NCBI RefSeq assembly: GCF_036417845.1
Contig: NC_090020.1
Coordinates: forward strand, 38,982,425-39,046,424
DNA: 64,000 bases
DNA from: Apteryx mantelli
Taxonomy: Eukaryota > Chordata > Aves > Apterygiformes > Apterygidae
Direction: 5' to 3'
Below, piece by piece: positions 1 through 12,300 of the stretch. The notes beneath the pieces were generated by a model. That model did no database searches and was not told where the DNA came from. It saw only the letters and a list, made by a program, of their open reading frames with translations. Position 1 is the stretch's first letter, and each line of letters starts with the position of its first letter. Both the position numbers and the translations under genes were made by a program.

Positions 1-3000
1 CAATCACCGTTTGGTGAGACTACCTGATCCACTTGGCTTGTAGATCAGTGAAATGGCCAAGCCACCAAGTAACTCCCTGAAAGAGGAAGGTTCCCTTTTC
101 ATGTACTTGCAATCATCCCTCCTCTTGCATCAACTCAGTCTGTTCACTTGTTCTTCTAGACTGAATTTCTTGCTAAACTAGCAAAAAAGCCACCCAGGAA
201 AAAAAGATAACAATAATTTTCTACCAGTTTAATAAAATGAATTGGCCCCCTGGAGCCAGATAAGCCCCACACCCAATGCGAGAAAAGCAGCAAGACTGCT
301 CCTTTCAGTGGGTAGCCAGATCTCAAGCTGCGCTTGGGTGTGGTTTCATAGTCCCGTGAAGCTGACAAGAGCAGGATGCCACCCTAAGGGAGGTCCTTTC
401 CTATTCTCCCACACCCATCCCTCATTTGTGCCAGCACTTAAGAGTAAACCAGATCACAGAGCTGAGTGTTACCAACACTAACTGAACCCTCCTCAAAAAA
501 ACAGTGGTTTTCGACCACTTCATGGCACAGCTACAGAAATGCTGGTGACAGCAGCAGAACTAATTATAATGCAGACCACATTTACATCCCTACATAATTA
601 CATGGTACTGCACCTTACTGAGCTGTTTTTCCACTCTAATTGTAGAGAAATACCAAAACCAAAAAATGGACTCTGGTCATTGATTTTGTGGGCTAAACAA
701 AGTATTAGATTCCTGTTCCCCCCCCCTCCCTTAAGGCAGAGGCAACAATAAAGCTTCTTTTTTTTTTTTTAAACAAGGGAGCAGTTCATGATAAGTGACA
801 TTGTTTGAAAGCATTCATGTTTTCGTATACACCTATAAAAGTAATTAGACAAGACTGCCTTTCCTCAAATAAATAGCATTTCAGATTATAACTTGGTTCC
901 AGCTTCTCTCATCTTATCTATTTTAGTCAAATGAAGACAGTAACTGAAGTGTTTGAAGTGAACATTTACTGCTCACTGTGACTCTTCTCCAAGAGTCCAA
1001 ATAAAGTGCAATCACTTCTCCAAGACAAAAAACAAAGGAAAACAATCTCCACAGATTCAAAACAAGGAACTGACTAGCCGCAGAAAAAACAAAAAACAAG
1101 AAACACTGTGGTTGTACACATTCCTTTACCAGAAGATACATTTATACAATGTATTAATACCCCCATCAAGTGTACCTTAAAACATGTTCTGCAAAATAAA
1201 CAAACAATTCAAAGTACTTTAAAATGCCAATTAGGTTACAGGTCCAAAATACATCCACACCTCGAATTTTCTACAACAAACCCACGCTAGAAACAGTCCC
1301 TTTATTAAATGTCAATAGGTAACCATGAAATTTCTGCAGAACATATTTAATGAAGATTAAGTTAAACAAAATTCTATGGAAGGCAAAAGCAGATACTGAA
1401 GCTTTTCACAAGAACAGAAGAATAAGCTGTGTATAGATTCCTAAATAAATCTGAATCAAGGTGTGAACATTCAGCAGGAATCTGATCGAGTAACACACTC
1501 ATAATTTCACTATATTCAACAGCAGTAGGTCTCAAACTCCCAACTTAACTAATTGAAATTTATCCTACAGCTTTCTCCAAACCTATTGCTCCAAGTTATC
1601 ATTACAGGTCCACATATCTGAAAACAAACCTTTAACTTCCACCATCCTACCCTCCAGTGCATTGTTCCTTGCATTGATGCATCCAACAGGAAAGTCCCTA
1701 CTGCATGGAAGACACATTCTTAGACCGTTCCAGTAATATTCTTACATTTCACTTGATTAAATTATTGTGCAAGAATTTAATTAATCCTCTCCTTCCTTCT
1801 CTGGGATGCTATCTAAAGGGCACACATCAAAACAGCAACCAAGTTCAGATTAAAACTCAGCAGTTCCCCAGCCATGAATCTTGACTTCACTCCCCAGGAG
1901 TGAAATATGCTTCGAAGAGTACTAAATCAGCTTCCCCAAACAGTACCTCTAGCATATTACAGTATACCACATGTGCACCACAGGAAACCCTGGAACAGCT
2001 GTTACAACTTTGCTTGCATTAAGACAACATGGTTCTTCTGAGCAGTTGCTCAGTGTACCAGCTGCACTGCACCAAACACTTGCCCAGTAATTGAAGCCAT
2101 AGGCTGACATCAAGCCCATATTGATGTTTATTTTACTGCTCAATTCTACCTTGGAAATTCACTTCAGAATAAAGACAGAGAAGGAAGACTGATTTAAGCT
2201 ACAAAGCAAAAAAGCTAGAGAAATCACTTCTGAAAGATTAAAAAAAAAAAAAAAAAAAGCATCGAACTAGTTACAGTACCTTGCCACAATTAATTGAATC
2301 ATAAATTTTGCATTGCAACACATTTGGTTATAGTCAATGACAGTTATATCCTTTACCAATATCTTCAATGAACTATATAATGTGATACAAGTAACTTTGA
2401 AGAAAATTATCTCCTCTAAGAGGGCAGCAGATGTGCTTCAGCCTTGGACAACTGCCACAGTGAAATCTCAGCCTGCCACAAAGACAAATGTAAACAAGGA
2501 GTTTCCTAAATGAACTAGCGTAACACCAGCTGACGCTTCCTAAAGAGCGCAATCACCTCACATGACATAGAAACCAGAATAGGCAGACAAGTCCAACTGG
2601 AGGTCTTAATCTGTTGTACACCTAAACATATCCCCATAATGGCATTCATCAGATGAAATTCATCCTGAAACCTGATCTATAAGCAGACAGAGTAACATAA
2701 TAGTAACAGTAAGCCTGACTTACTGAACAGTCCTCAGTCATTTTAATATGGCATTACTAGGTGACACAGTTGTGTCAAACTGCACAATGTAAACTGTCAT
2801 TAGGTTAATCACTCAAATTACACATCAGAATTTTTCTTTTGGCTCTACAACTCTCCTTGGTTAGCAGCTAATGCACACAAAGGAAGCATGACACACTCCC
2901 TCCCATAAGAGGGAACCTAATCCTGCCTGTAGGATGCTGGAGTGATGGAGCAACTCAAAATTCTGCTCTTGCATCTGCTACTTACATTATCTTTATGTGT

Positions 3001-5668
3001 TCCATAATGTCATCATTTCCTTCACTACTTTGTCAGTATTGCCTGCTTAACTCTTTCCTCTAAGAACTTGAAGCTTGCAGCATTTTCAAGTCCCATCTAA
3101 GGCTGCACTGCTCTGTCACAGGAGGGACATTCTATCTAAAATCAGCAGCTGGGAGTTTGGTGCTGAACTGAGCTCATCACATGCTTTGAGATTCTAGCTG
3201 ATGATCCAGCTATTTCCAGGGTAATAGTAAACTATCTAATTTCACCTTCATTATTCATGGGCAAGTCAAACAGCTAGAAATCCATTGCACAGACATTTTC
3301 TCTAAGTGACATTGAAGCTTAGATGTCCAGAATGCCTTTAGTCCTGCACTCACAGTTAGGTTTGCACCCAGGCCCCAATTCCTCACTTTGCCATCATCAG
3401 TTTGAATCTAATATTGCTCTTATTTAAAAAAAGACTATCTCCCATAGTAGCCTAGCTACCAACCATGACTACCCCTCCATAAATATGAAGCTGTTCCTCC
3501 TCTTGGGGCTCCCTGCCATTCTTCTGCACCCTCCCTCAGGCCAACAGTGCCTGTATGACAGCCTGGCAAACAGGATCACAGCTCATTTTCCAGTCACATC
3601 AGTTTCCCAATCCTGTTCACTGCACAGCCACACAAATATTTGTTTCAGCATAGAAAAGGGGTGGTATGGAAGCAAGAACAAGGATCCTGGATCTCCCAAG
3701 ACTGTGTTTTTAGTTAGCAGCACCAGCTTAGGTTGTTGAGAACCACAGCTCAAGTTTTCTACAGGCCTCGCACACAGCAACATGGTAATCACAACTGGAC
3801 ATACTGCTCAAAGCAAGGAAACGCAGGAATTCTTCTAATAGCTATCACTGATAGGAAAGTACATAGTAAAGCCTCACCTAATCAGGATAAAAGAAAAAAT
3901 AAACTGGAAATACTGTTAAATTGGCAAGTTCTCCCAATTCTTTCACAAACGAGGAAAAGAAATGGGATTTCCCTCTTCTCCACCTCTCAAGAGCTGACCA
4001 AGAATTCTATATGCCTTAACTCAAGGATACTTGAATTCCCCTCCCCCCCCAAGTATAATCTTGAGATGAGAAATTCATTTTGGCTTATCTCTCTCTTCCC
4101 TGTCACAAGCCTCCTTTTTTTTCTTTCACAGTCATGCATATCATCTCCCCAGCCATTCCTCAGAATAGAATTAGGAAGGTTGTTTTTTTTCCTCCACTTC
4201 ACTTTTTTTCTTGTTCTTAAAGACTTCAACTATCAACTATCAAGAGAAGCCTATTTATTTACTCAGCTACAGCAGCACCCACTGCATGACAGGCACCCCC
4301 TAAAAGCACAGTATGCAAGGAGTTCATTACATATAGCAACATCAAGTATAAAAACAAGCCACAGCTCTTTGTGAGATACTATAAATGTGAACAGAACAAG
4401 GCTCTGACTTCTGTTCAAAAAACAAAATCATACCATACACGAGACTGAAGTTGGATAACAGAAAATACAACAAACAGGTGACTAGGCCTTAAAACTTAAT
4501 TTGAGTAGGAGAGTAAGAACAGTCCTATAGAATTTTGAAGGTGACAAGAAGCTTGAGTTTGATCCACTAATTAGGTGGGAAGTCAAAGAACTAAAAGATG
4601 GATTAGAATAAAACAAATAGATAAAGCACTCCAGAAGAATTTTGTAACAACTAGAAGATGCAGAGTTGCACATGCATCCAGAGAAACAAGAATAACCACC
4701 TGCAAAAATATTTAAACAGCACAGGAAGGGCAGCTAGACCAGGATTCATTCTGGCCAACTTCAGCCACCTAATCAAGTATGCTCCTTCCACAGTCAGAGG
4801 ACATCTCCAGAGAGCAATTTATCCTACCATTTCCCTCCATTGCTTCTAAAAGGAAACCAAATACCTAAAAACAACTAGTCTAACTCTTAGGGTGCAGCTA
4901 ACAAGACACCTAAGTCAAGTGAACAGCTTGCAGGTTGCCAAAAGACACAGTCCTACTCAGTCCACTTCTCTGCCCTGCTGTCAGCCACACCCTACATGCC
5001 AGTTCTTGTACTTCTCTGTTCTCTGCTAAACAGAGAGAAAACTAGATCAGCAGGAAAAAGTGAGCAACTTTCCGTCATCTTAATGATCCAAGTCAGTTTA
5101 CTGAATAACCAAGACAAAAGCCAAAAAATCAAAGCTAGGCAGGTGGTGAGCACATGTGGTCCCATTTTCTTCAGTGGCAGCACACTGCTAGATGGGCTCA
5201 GCTATCTTGTCCAACTGCAACCTTATATAACTAAGGAGAGATGAGATGAACCTCACTCCAGTGTCCAGGATGGGTATCTTGCAGAGAAGTGCAAGATTAG
5301 GTTTACTCTAAAAGAATCAGTAAACAAGCCAGAATATTCCCAATGTCTTGTGGAAAATAAATTAGCCAAATCTCAACTACTACAGTTACTCTGCCCAGTT
5401 TTTAAACTGGACACAGTTGTGTACAACACACTTCAGTTTTCTGAAAGCGCACGGAAACTCCTGTCATGAGGATGCAAACTTTCACCTCACATTGCAAAAT
5501 GAGATCTTTAGAACTGCCACTACACCCATGTACACTTGTGCAAAGTGATTTAGAGTCTTCTTGTTTGTTTTTAATATGACTTAACAGCTGTAAGAGACAG
5601 CCACCAGACAGCGTTCTCCAAATCAGTCTGAAAGCTTTATTTTTAAGATTTTGGAAACAGAATTACAG

Positions 5669-5708
5669 ATCAGCTCAGATATCCACAAGTATCAGCTCAG
5701 ATATCCAC
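5669..5708. repeat. Two-copy tandem repeat, period 22 bp
   Basis: The 18-mer ATCAGCTCAGATATCCAC occurs at 5669-5686 and again at 5691-5708, identical in both copies. It is a short local duplication in LMNB1 intron 1 with no evident function. Confidence 0.9.
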
Positions 5709-7832
5709 CTACATCTTAAAAAAAAAAACAAAACAAAAAAAAAACACAGGAATGACTTTCTTAAGAAACTACATATCAGAATAAGGTCTGCCACCAAACA
5801 ACAACAAATAACCACAGACAGACTTAAGTAGAATCTAGCAGTCTCAAATAGTACTAAGGGTAAGTGTTAAGGAGTTCTAGTCCTGAACTAGAAACTCCTT
5901 GTTGCTTTGTAGTGTACAAAGCTGATCTCTCTGACACAGGTATTGATAGACTGAGAATATTGAGTAACAGGACTTCAGTCATTGTAAGAGGCCACAGTTG
6001 CAGCACCAAAGCAATTTTACACTCATCAAGTTTTTGCCAAGTGTCACAGTACAGGAAACTATAAATGAGTGTGAAGAACTTCCATGTCCACATTATTAAA
6101 GCCCCAGTTAGAGTTGCAGAAAGGGAAGAGGCAGCTATGGCTTCCACTACAGATTGTCTCTTCTTCCCAAGTCCACATATCCCACATATTCTTCAGTCAG
6201 CTTCTGAGAAGTTAAAACCTTTCCCCTGAAGTCATTAGCAAAGAGATGGAAACTCCCGGCTTGACTTTCAAGCCAAGCCATTTTGGTACCCATCTGCAGC
6301 TTGCCTTCTCTGTCACTATCAATGATCTCTGATTTAAGAGTTTCATATGGCACCAAAGAGCAACCACAAGAACAACTAGACTCACTAATTAGAAGCTCAT
6401 GGTTTTCATTTATTCTTTTTTAAACAAAGTTAAGAGCCCAAAAGATATCAGAGCTGTCTGCAGATACAGGAAGACATCAATATACTAGTTTACATATGAA
6501 ACATCTTTTTCATTATCAAAATCAAGACTGAGACTGTATTTAACTGAAGGTCAAAATAAACAAATTATGCATGAGTAAACTAACAATGTTGCTCATCGTC
6601 CTTTACCTTCAACATCAATCCACAGACAAACTTTGTCATATTAAGAATGAAATTAGACCAACTTTGCCGTTCTGACTGGGCTTTCTGAAAGCAAAAAAAA
6701 AAAAAAAAAGGTAGATTCTCCTTTGATAACAGAAAACTACAGCAGCTACAGAAGTAAGATTTAAATTAAATAAATAAGTCAAGCCAGTTGTGCAAGGCAC
6801 AAAAGCTAGTAGCATAAATTAGTTCTTTGTCAAGAGTGCAAACCCTGGGGTTGTGCCTTTGCTTGCAATTTTGAAGCCATCTGATCATGAATCTGCCTTC
6901 AATAGTATTTGAGCATCCAGAAAAAATAGAAATATTTATTTTTGTCTGTTTTTAATGAGCTCTCCTTATATATTCAAGTATTTTTATAATATGAGATAGC
7001 ATCTTTTGGAGAAAAAAAAAAAACACATTTAAAAAGCAGAAAACCTAGACTGCAACATGACCAAAACCCTAGTTCACTTGTGGTCTGTCCATCCCCCTCA
7101 AAGCCACTGTGCAAACCGTGGACATTTTGCATTTTTCATCCTGAAGCACCTTAAACCTTACAGCCAGAATAGCAAGAAAGAATTCCAGGCACTCGCTCAT
7201 AACACCATTTATTATTTAGTATACATCGGACCAGCAGCGGAGAAGGGGGGAGGGAGGAGGGCGAAGTCTTCCTGACTCAAAACCGGGAACCCTCAAACAT
7301 TAATTATTTCAAGACGTATTCAGAGGAAGTTTCCAGGCAGCTTCCCTCATGGCTGCAGCTGAAGGTTTCACACCGCGATGCGCACACGGGGGAGAGGCGC
7401 CGTGCCTGTAGGGCCCCGGGGGGTGCCGGGGCGCCGGGGGACACCTGCCCGCGGCGGCAGGACAGGGCAGAGCAGGGCACGCCAGGGCAGAGCAAGGCAG
7501 CGCGGGCCGGGCGCTGCCGGGCGGGGCGGGCCCGCCGCGGGGGCCGGGCCACCGCCTCCCGCCGGGGCCGGCCGAGGCGGAGCGGAGCGGAGCGGGGCCG
7601 GCGCGCCAGCCCGCCCGCTCGCTCATTCATTCAAACGCGAAGCCCGGCGGCGGCACATGGCGGGAGCGCGCCGGGGCCGCGGCGGCAGGGGAGGAAGCGG
7701 CGGGGAGCAGCAGTGCCGGGCGCCCAGCCAGCGAGCCCCGGCGCACCCCGCCGCCCCGGGGCGAGGGACAAGCAGGTAGCGGGAGGAGGCAGATTTAAAA
7801 GGCGGGCGGAGGCGCCGGCCCCGGCCTGTCAG

Positions 7833-7864
7833 CCCCCCCCCCCCCAAACACACACAGACACACG
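7833..7864. repeat. C13 run plus CA microsatellite
   Basis: Thirteen C are followed by an imperfect CA repeat. On the LMNB1 sense strand this reads as a GT-repeat followed by a G13 run, about 45 bases inside intron 1 from the 5' splice site. G-runs this close to a donor are known intronic splicing enhancers in other genes. A role here is only a possibility. Confidence 0.85.
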
Positions 7865-7888
7865 CGCAGTCCCTCGGGCCCCGCTGAC

Positions 7889-8241
7889 CTGCCCAGCAGC
7901 TGCTCGTGCTCGGCACGGATCTTGCCCAGCTCGATCTGCAGCTTGGCCCGCTCCCGCGCCGTGTCGTCCAGCGCCCGGCGGGCGTCGGCCAGCTCGGCCT
8001 CGTAGAGCGCCTTGAGGCCGGTGACCTCGCGGCCGCGCACCTCCTCGCGCTCGGTGACCTGGAGCTGCAGGGCGCTGTTCTCCGTCTCCAGGCTCCGCAC
8101 CTTGTCGATGTAGACGGCCAGGCGGTCGTTGAGCTGCCGGAGCTCCTCCTTCTCCTGCAGCCGCGAGATGCGCGTGGGGCTCAGCGGCGTGGCGGGCGCG
8201 CTGCCCCGGGCCCGCGGCCCCAGCGGCGTGGCGGCCGCCAT
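7889..8241 (-). CDS. LMNB1: Lamin B1, coding exon 1 (partial gene)
   Basis: B-type lamin, an intermediate-filament protein of the nuclear lamina. The exon encodes residues 1-117 plus two bases of codon 118. That is the split expected for vertebrate lamin genes, whose first coding exon ends at about codon 118. A short head ([14 protein letters not shown]) leads into the conserved [14 protein letters not shown] block, with Ser21-Pro22 as the likely mitotic CDK1 site. The start of the rod (coil 1A and the beginning of 1B) follows, with [16 protein letters not shown] and [16 protein letters not shown] heptads. The start is the ATG at 8241-8239 in a strong Kozak context (GCCGCCATGG). A TTG four codons upstream is not a credible start. 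The exon ends CAG|GTCAGC with the donor at 7888-7887. The rest of the rod, the NLS, the Ig-like domain and the CAAX box lie outside the window. Identity to B1 rather than B2 rests on the sequence and on synteny with PHAX and ALDH7A1. Confidence 0.95.
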
Positions 8242-8266
8242 GGCGGGCGGCAAGGGGGGGAGCGGC

Positions 8267-8285
8267 GGGGGGGGGGGGGGGGGGG
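8267..8285. repeat. G19 run (C19 on LMNB1 mRNA strand)
   Basis: Nineteen consecutive G lie 26 bases upstream of the LMNB1 start codon. The LMNB1 5' UTR therefore carries an uninterrupted C19 followed shortly by a second C-run (8254-8260). Such tracts are length-unstable and bind poly(C)-binding proteins in other mRNAs. The exact length could be an assembly estimate. Confidence 0.9.
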
Positions 8286-8525
8286 AAAGCCTTAAAAACC
8301 GCTAAAAGCCCCGGTGCACCCGAAGGCTGCCGTCGCTGTCCGCGCCTCCCTCAATCCGGGGCCCTGCAGCCAGCGCAACAGCAAGAAAAGCCTAAAATGA
8401 AAAAAAAAAAATCCAAAAACAACAACAAAAAAAACCCCACGGAACGGATGAATAAAAGCCCCGGCGACCCGGGTCGGCGGGCCGAGAGCGGCGACGATCC
8501 CGGAGCCAGGAAAAAAGGAGGGAAA

Positions 8526-8891
8526 CCAATTAGGAGGCGCTCCGGCCGCTGCCGCTCCCGATTGGCTCGGCGGGCGCGGAGCAGGGATAAAGGCGGCCGG
8601 GCAGAGCCGCGGCCCCGAAAAAGCAGCCGGGATGGCGGGGCCGGAGCCACCGCGGGGAGGCCGCAGGGGACGGGGCGGATGAGGAGGGAGCCGGCCCCGC
8701 GCCGCCGCCGCCCGCGCAGCCACCAGCGCGGCACCGGCGGGCTCCGCACCGCGATCCAATATGGCCGGCGCCCGCCCAGCGCCGCCGGCCCGCGCCCCCG
8801 AGCCACCGCCCACGTGGCGGGCGCGCAGCCAATGGCGCGCCGAGGCGGGCCGGGCCCCGCTCTTCTCTGCGGACGGGAGACTAAATTCAAA
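8526..8891 (-). promoter_or_regulatory. LMNB1: LMNB1 promoter-proximal motif cluster (CCAAT, E-box, CHR-like)
   Basis: Four CCAAT pentamers occur within about 310 bp: 8526-8530 (+), 8561-8565 (inverted), 8756-8760 (+) and 8829-8833 (+). They accompany a CACGTG E-box at 8811-8816 and a TTTGAA (CHR-type) hexamer on the minus strand at 8891-8886, next to a GGCGGG. Multiple NF-Y boxes with a CHR are typical of cell-cycle promoters, and LMNB1 is proliferation-linked. However, the CCAAT boxes lie downstream of the CHR in the LMNB1 direction, so the classical order is not met. These are motif matches only. Confidence 0.4.
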
Positions 8892-9350
8892 ACCCGCCGC
8901 CGCCGCCTGCAACTGTCAGCGGGCGCGTGAGGCGGCGGCGCGGCCCTGCGGCCGCCCCGCCCCCGGCCCGGCGCGGCCCGGCGGCGCGGAGCGGAGCGGC
9001 GCCTCCTTTGTTGCCGCCTCCGCCCCGCGGGAGCCGTGGCACAAAGGGAAGCGGCCCCGCGGCGGGGGCCGGCCCGCGGGCCCGCGGCATGGCGGCGTCT
9101 CCGCCCGGCGCTTGAGCCGCCAAGCCGGGGGCGTCGGGGGGGGGGGGGCAAATGGCGTTACTGAGCTCCCGGCTCCGGCCGAGGTCAGGAGAGCGCTGGG
9201 GAGAGGAGCTGCTCGACCCCGGGCGGCAACGGCCCGTCGTGCCGTCTTGGCAGATGCTCCTCCACCTCCCTTCCAGGAGGGCGCTGGGGCCCCGGGCCCG
9301 GCCCGCAGCTCGCACCGCCGCGGCTGCCACGGGCCTCTCCCGGCTTAAGT

Positions 9351-12300
9351 ACATAGGAGAGAAGGGATTTTACTGTCAGGCGTTTCCCTATTCCAAACCT
9401 ATTTTCCCCTGGCCTGTAAGCTGCACACTGTAACTTGAAAACAGCTCTTGACTCCTGATCCTGCAAACGCCTAATTTAAGCTCCCCCAGAAGAGTACTCT
9501 CATTTTAATACTCAAAATGTAACTATTCTAATTGTGCAGCTCATGCCAGGTTTCAGTGCTAGTATGTGAATGTTTCTCATCTGATGGTAGTCTGGCTCCT
9601 CACGGTTTATTGCAAGTGGATTCCCATGTCCGTAGTCCAAAGGTTAGCATGAATTCCCCAGGGAAAGTACAAGCTCTCCAACGCTGCGAGTGCAACACGT
9701 GAAAAATCCCAGGACTGCCACATTCAGCAGTGTTGACTTGAACCTAAATCAGCAGTATCCCTTTACAGGAGATTAAATAGGCTGTATCTTCTGTAAAGCG
9801 GTTTACATTAGGACCACTTGGCATTGTTGTGACTCTAGCGTGTCCATAGCACCTGCAACACAATCCACTGCCTATGTTTTTATAACAACATCTCCAAGCA
9901 AATATTTGTATCACTTTTACATGGGTTGATTGAGGTTGTTGAAGTGCAGACGAGAGGAATGGTTACAACTCCTGTAAGCATGCACTAGGGTGACCAGCAG
10001 TCCTTCTCTCACTGCTGTTACATCCTCAGCGCAATGTGCTCTGTTTGCCCCCTAATGATTAAATCGGCCTCTACATTTTCCAGAAACTGTAAACAGAATG
10101 CACAAAACACAACCAATTTGCAGTTTCAACAGAAACTAAAGATATGTGTGATTCTTGTAACAAAAACATTAATGTAAAATTTTTATAGATACTCTAATCT
10201 TGCTGTTCAGCAAATTACACCCACCATAGCTGGATACCAGAAAGTCAAAACTGGAAAGAGGAGCACAGCAAGCAATTCAAAAGCTTGATTCTAAACCCAG
10301 TTGTCCTCTTCACAGAAATTCCCATGGGAAAGGCTTGTCAGCAGGAAAACACTAAGATTCTCTCCTACTGACGCTTCCTCAAAATCAGTTAATAAGGTTT
10401 TCCTCTAGAATAATCCATGACTACATCCTAGAAATCTGATGATTTTCCTCAGGACATGAGATTGCCTGTATGGAAGCTCAGTACCACTGTTAGTTCCAGG
10501 ACATTTGATCCTTTCTCTATTGTCTTAGAGAATTTCAACTATTAAGCAACATCCCCTCAAAAACATCTTTTCAAAATGTTTTCCAATCACAAAGGCATCT
10601 ATAACTAAAGGTAACTTAGCCGACTGGGGAGTCCCCCCTTTCTCCCCCGTACTGCCTCTGTTGATACAAAACATTGTCTGTCCCTTTCTCCTTCTCTGCC
10701 TGCCATTTCAATTCTATCTTATCCAACCCTTTGGAAAATAGCAAAGCTGGCTAAAAAGAGCAATAGCAGCTGGAAAAAAGGCATTTCATCTCTATAGCAC
10801 CTGCTGCAATAAAAAATTGTCAACAAAGTAGGATTATAGCCTACCTATAAAATTTAGGATATTTTATTGTAGTACAAGCTGAGCCCTCTGCAGGTCTTTA
10901 ATGCTAACTTTGATTCTGTCTGCTTCTGAGATTTAATTTAGCACCGAGTTTTAAATCACTGAACTTTAATTCATTATAAAAATATGTATTATTTCCACGC
11001 TCCCCCCCTCCCAATTATTTGTTTTGCATTTAGTACGCCTGAAGAAAAGCATACTGTTTTTGCCAAAAGTGTTATGGGTGGGATTCATTTCATTTCACCT
11101 CCCATTTTATTTATATCCCCATTATATTTAAAATCCAAACTATACCTCTTAAGGAGGCCTTTCTTTTCTCCTCAGGAGTCTCAAAAGCTTTAACTTTTTG
11201 TTGCTGAAGCTATTGCTTTTAGCTCACCAGCCTATCACCTGAAATGAAACTATATGGGGCTTTCTCAGCAGACCAGATTATCTAGTTCTGGACAAATTAT
11301 ATGGAAACATGTTGTAGTAGTAGTGGCTAGTCATCAGTTTCCTTATTATAATAACACAGTAAAAGAACAGAAGGTTTTACTTGCCAAGTCCATGCTTACT
11401 TTCCACCAGACTATATTTTCAGGTTGTTGGCTCAATCTAATTTAAAAAAAAAAAAGTGATGTAGAATTTCCTATATTCATTTTAAAAAGCTAATAGCAGA
11501 GTCTACTAAAATCTCATTCTTTTAAAATACAATTTTCTGTGTGGCTTAAACTACTAGATTAGCTTCCATATTGAAGCAAGTTAATAACCATCGATAATCA
11601 TACCTTCTGATTTCCTTGCCATTCGTTTACATCTGAGATTTCTTGCTGATGTTAGCGTAACTGAACTCATCTTGTTCTATTATGCTGAAAAAAACTGGGG
11701 AAAAAAAAAATCAGCCTTTAAGCTGTGCCTGGGCTGGTGTCAGACACTTGTGAAACCGAGTGTCAACATTGTTCCTCTTTGCTCTTGGCAGCCTGGGCCT
11801 GATACACAGCACATATGCAGTATACTTCCTTTGTATAAAGCAGCCTCTAAGTGCCATTATTAAACCAGCCAGAGGGGTCCCTGCTCAGTGGCACAAGGCA
11901 GCCTAAAGGGCCGAGTGTTGATGCTCCTGTGCCTCTGGACTGCTGCCCAAGGCAATCACAAATGTTTTCTCCACCTGAAAGAAAAGCCAGGGAACGTGAT
12001 GTTTTACCCTCCTGGCTTACTACTCCACTCAAACATTTTCAGCTTATTAGAAGTATGGCTTTGTTATGCTTTGCACCTCTTAGAACCAATATCTAAAATA
12101 CATCACAAGTGCTTTAAAACAGTTTCTAAATACCACCACATCCACAGTCTAATACATTTACATTTAACATAAATTGTCTGTATCAGGCATGCATACATCT
12201 TACAGGCACAGCAGGCTATACTATATTCAGACTCCACTAAACTTATAAGACTTTTCACCAAGACAATATTGCATTCATTCTTTTAATTTTTAAAGAGAAG

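Larger units (their letters stand above)
1..7888 (-). other. LMNB1: LMNB1 intron 1 (3' part beyond window)
   Basis: This stretch follows the exon 1 splice donor at 7888-7887 (minus). The second lamin coil exon would encode the continuation of coil 1, and I could not find it on the minus strand here, so the intron continues past base 1. It contains A-runs (for example near 2240 and 6695), one 22-bp-period tandem duplication (5669-5708) and chance open frames without codon structure. No other gene is seen. Confidence 0.85.
7240..9340. promoter_or_regulatory. LMNB1: CpG island spanning LMNB1 exon 1 and promoter
   Basis: Base composition switches abruptly from AT-rich to extremely GC/CpG-rich over this interval and back again. 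It covers the donor side of intron 1, exon 1, the 5' UTR and the upstream promoter. The transcription start cannot be fixed from sequence. By analogy with a 5' UTR of a few hundred bases it probably lies around 8500-8800. There is no clear TATA box in a credible position. Open frames of 100-260 codons on both strands here are by-products of the GC content. Confidence 0.9.

Noticed and set aside
3733-4374. 213-codon plus-strand open frame in LMNB1 intron 1
   Set aside because: It starts at a TTG, the first in-frame ATG is far inside, the residues show no domain pattern, and no splice or promoter context supports it.
1-7000. Search for LMNB1 exon 2 on the minus strand
   Set aside because: No coil-1B-like coding block with flanking AG/GT was found; exon 2 presumably lies beyond base 1.
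7304-9466. Many 90-266-codon frames on both strands around LMNB1 exon 1
   Set aside because: They are produced by extreme GC content (Ala/Arg/Gly/Pro-rich); only the lamin frame matches a known protein and has a proper start and donor.
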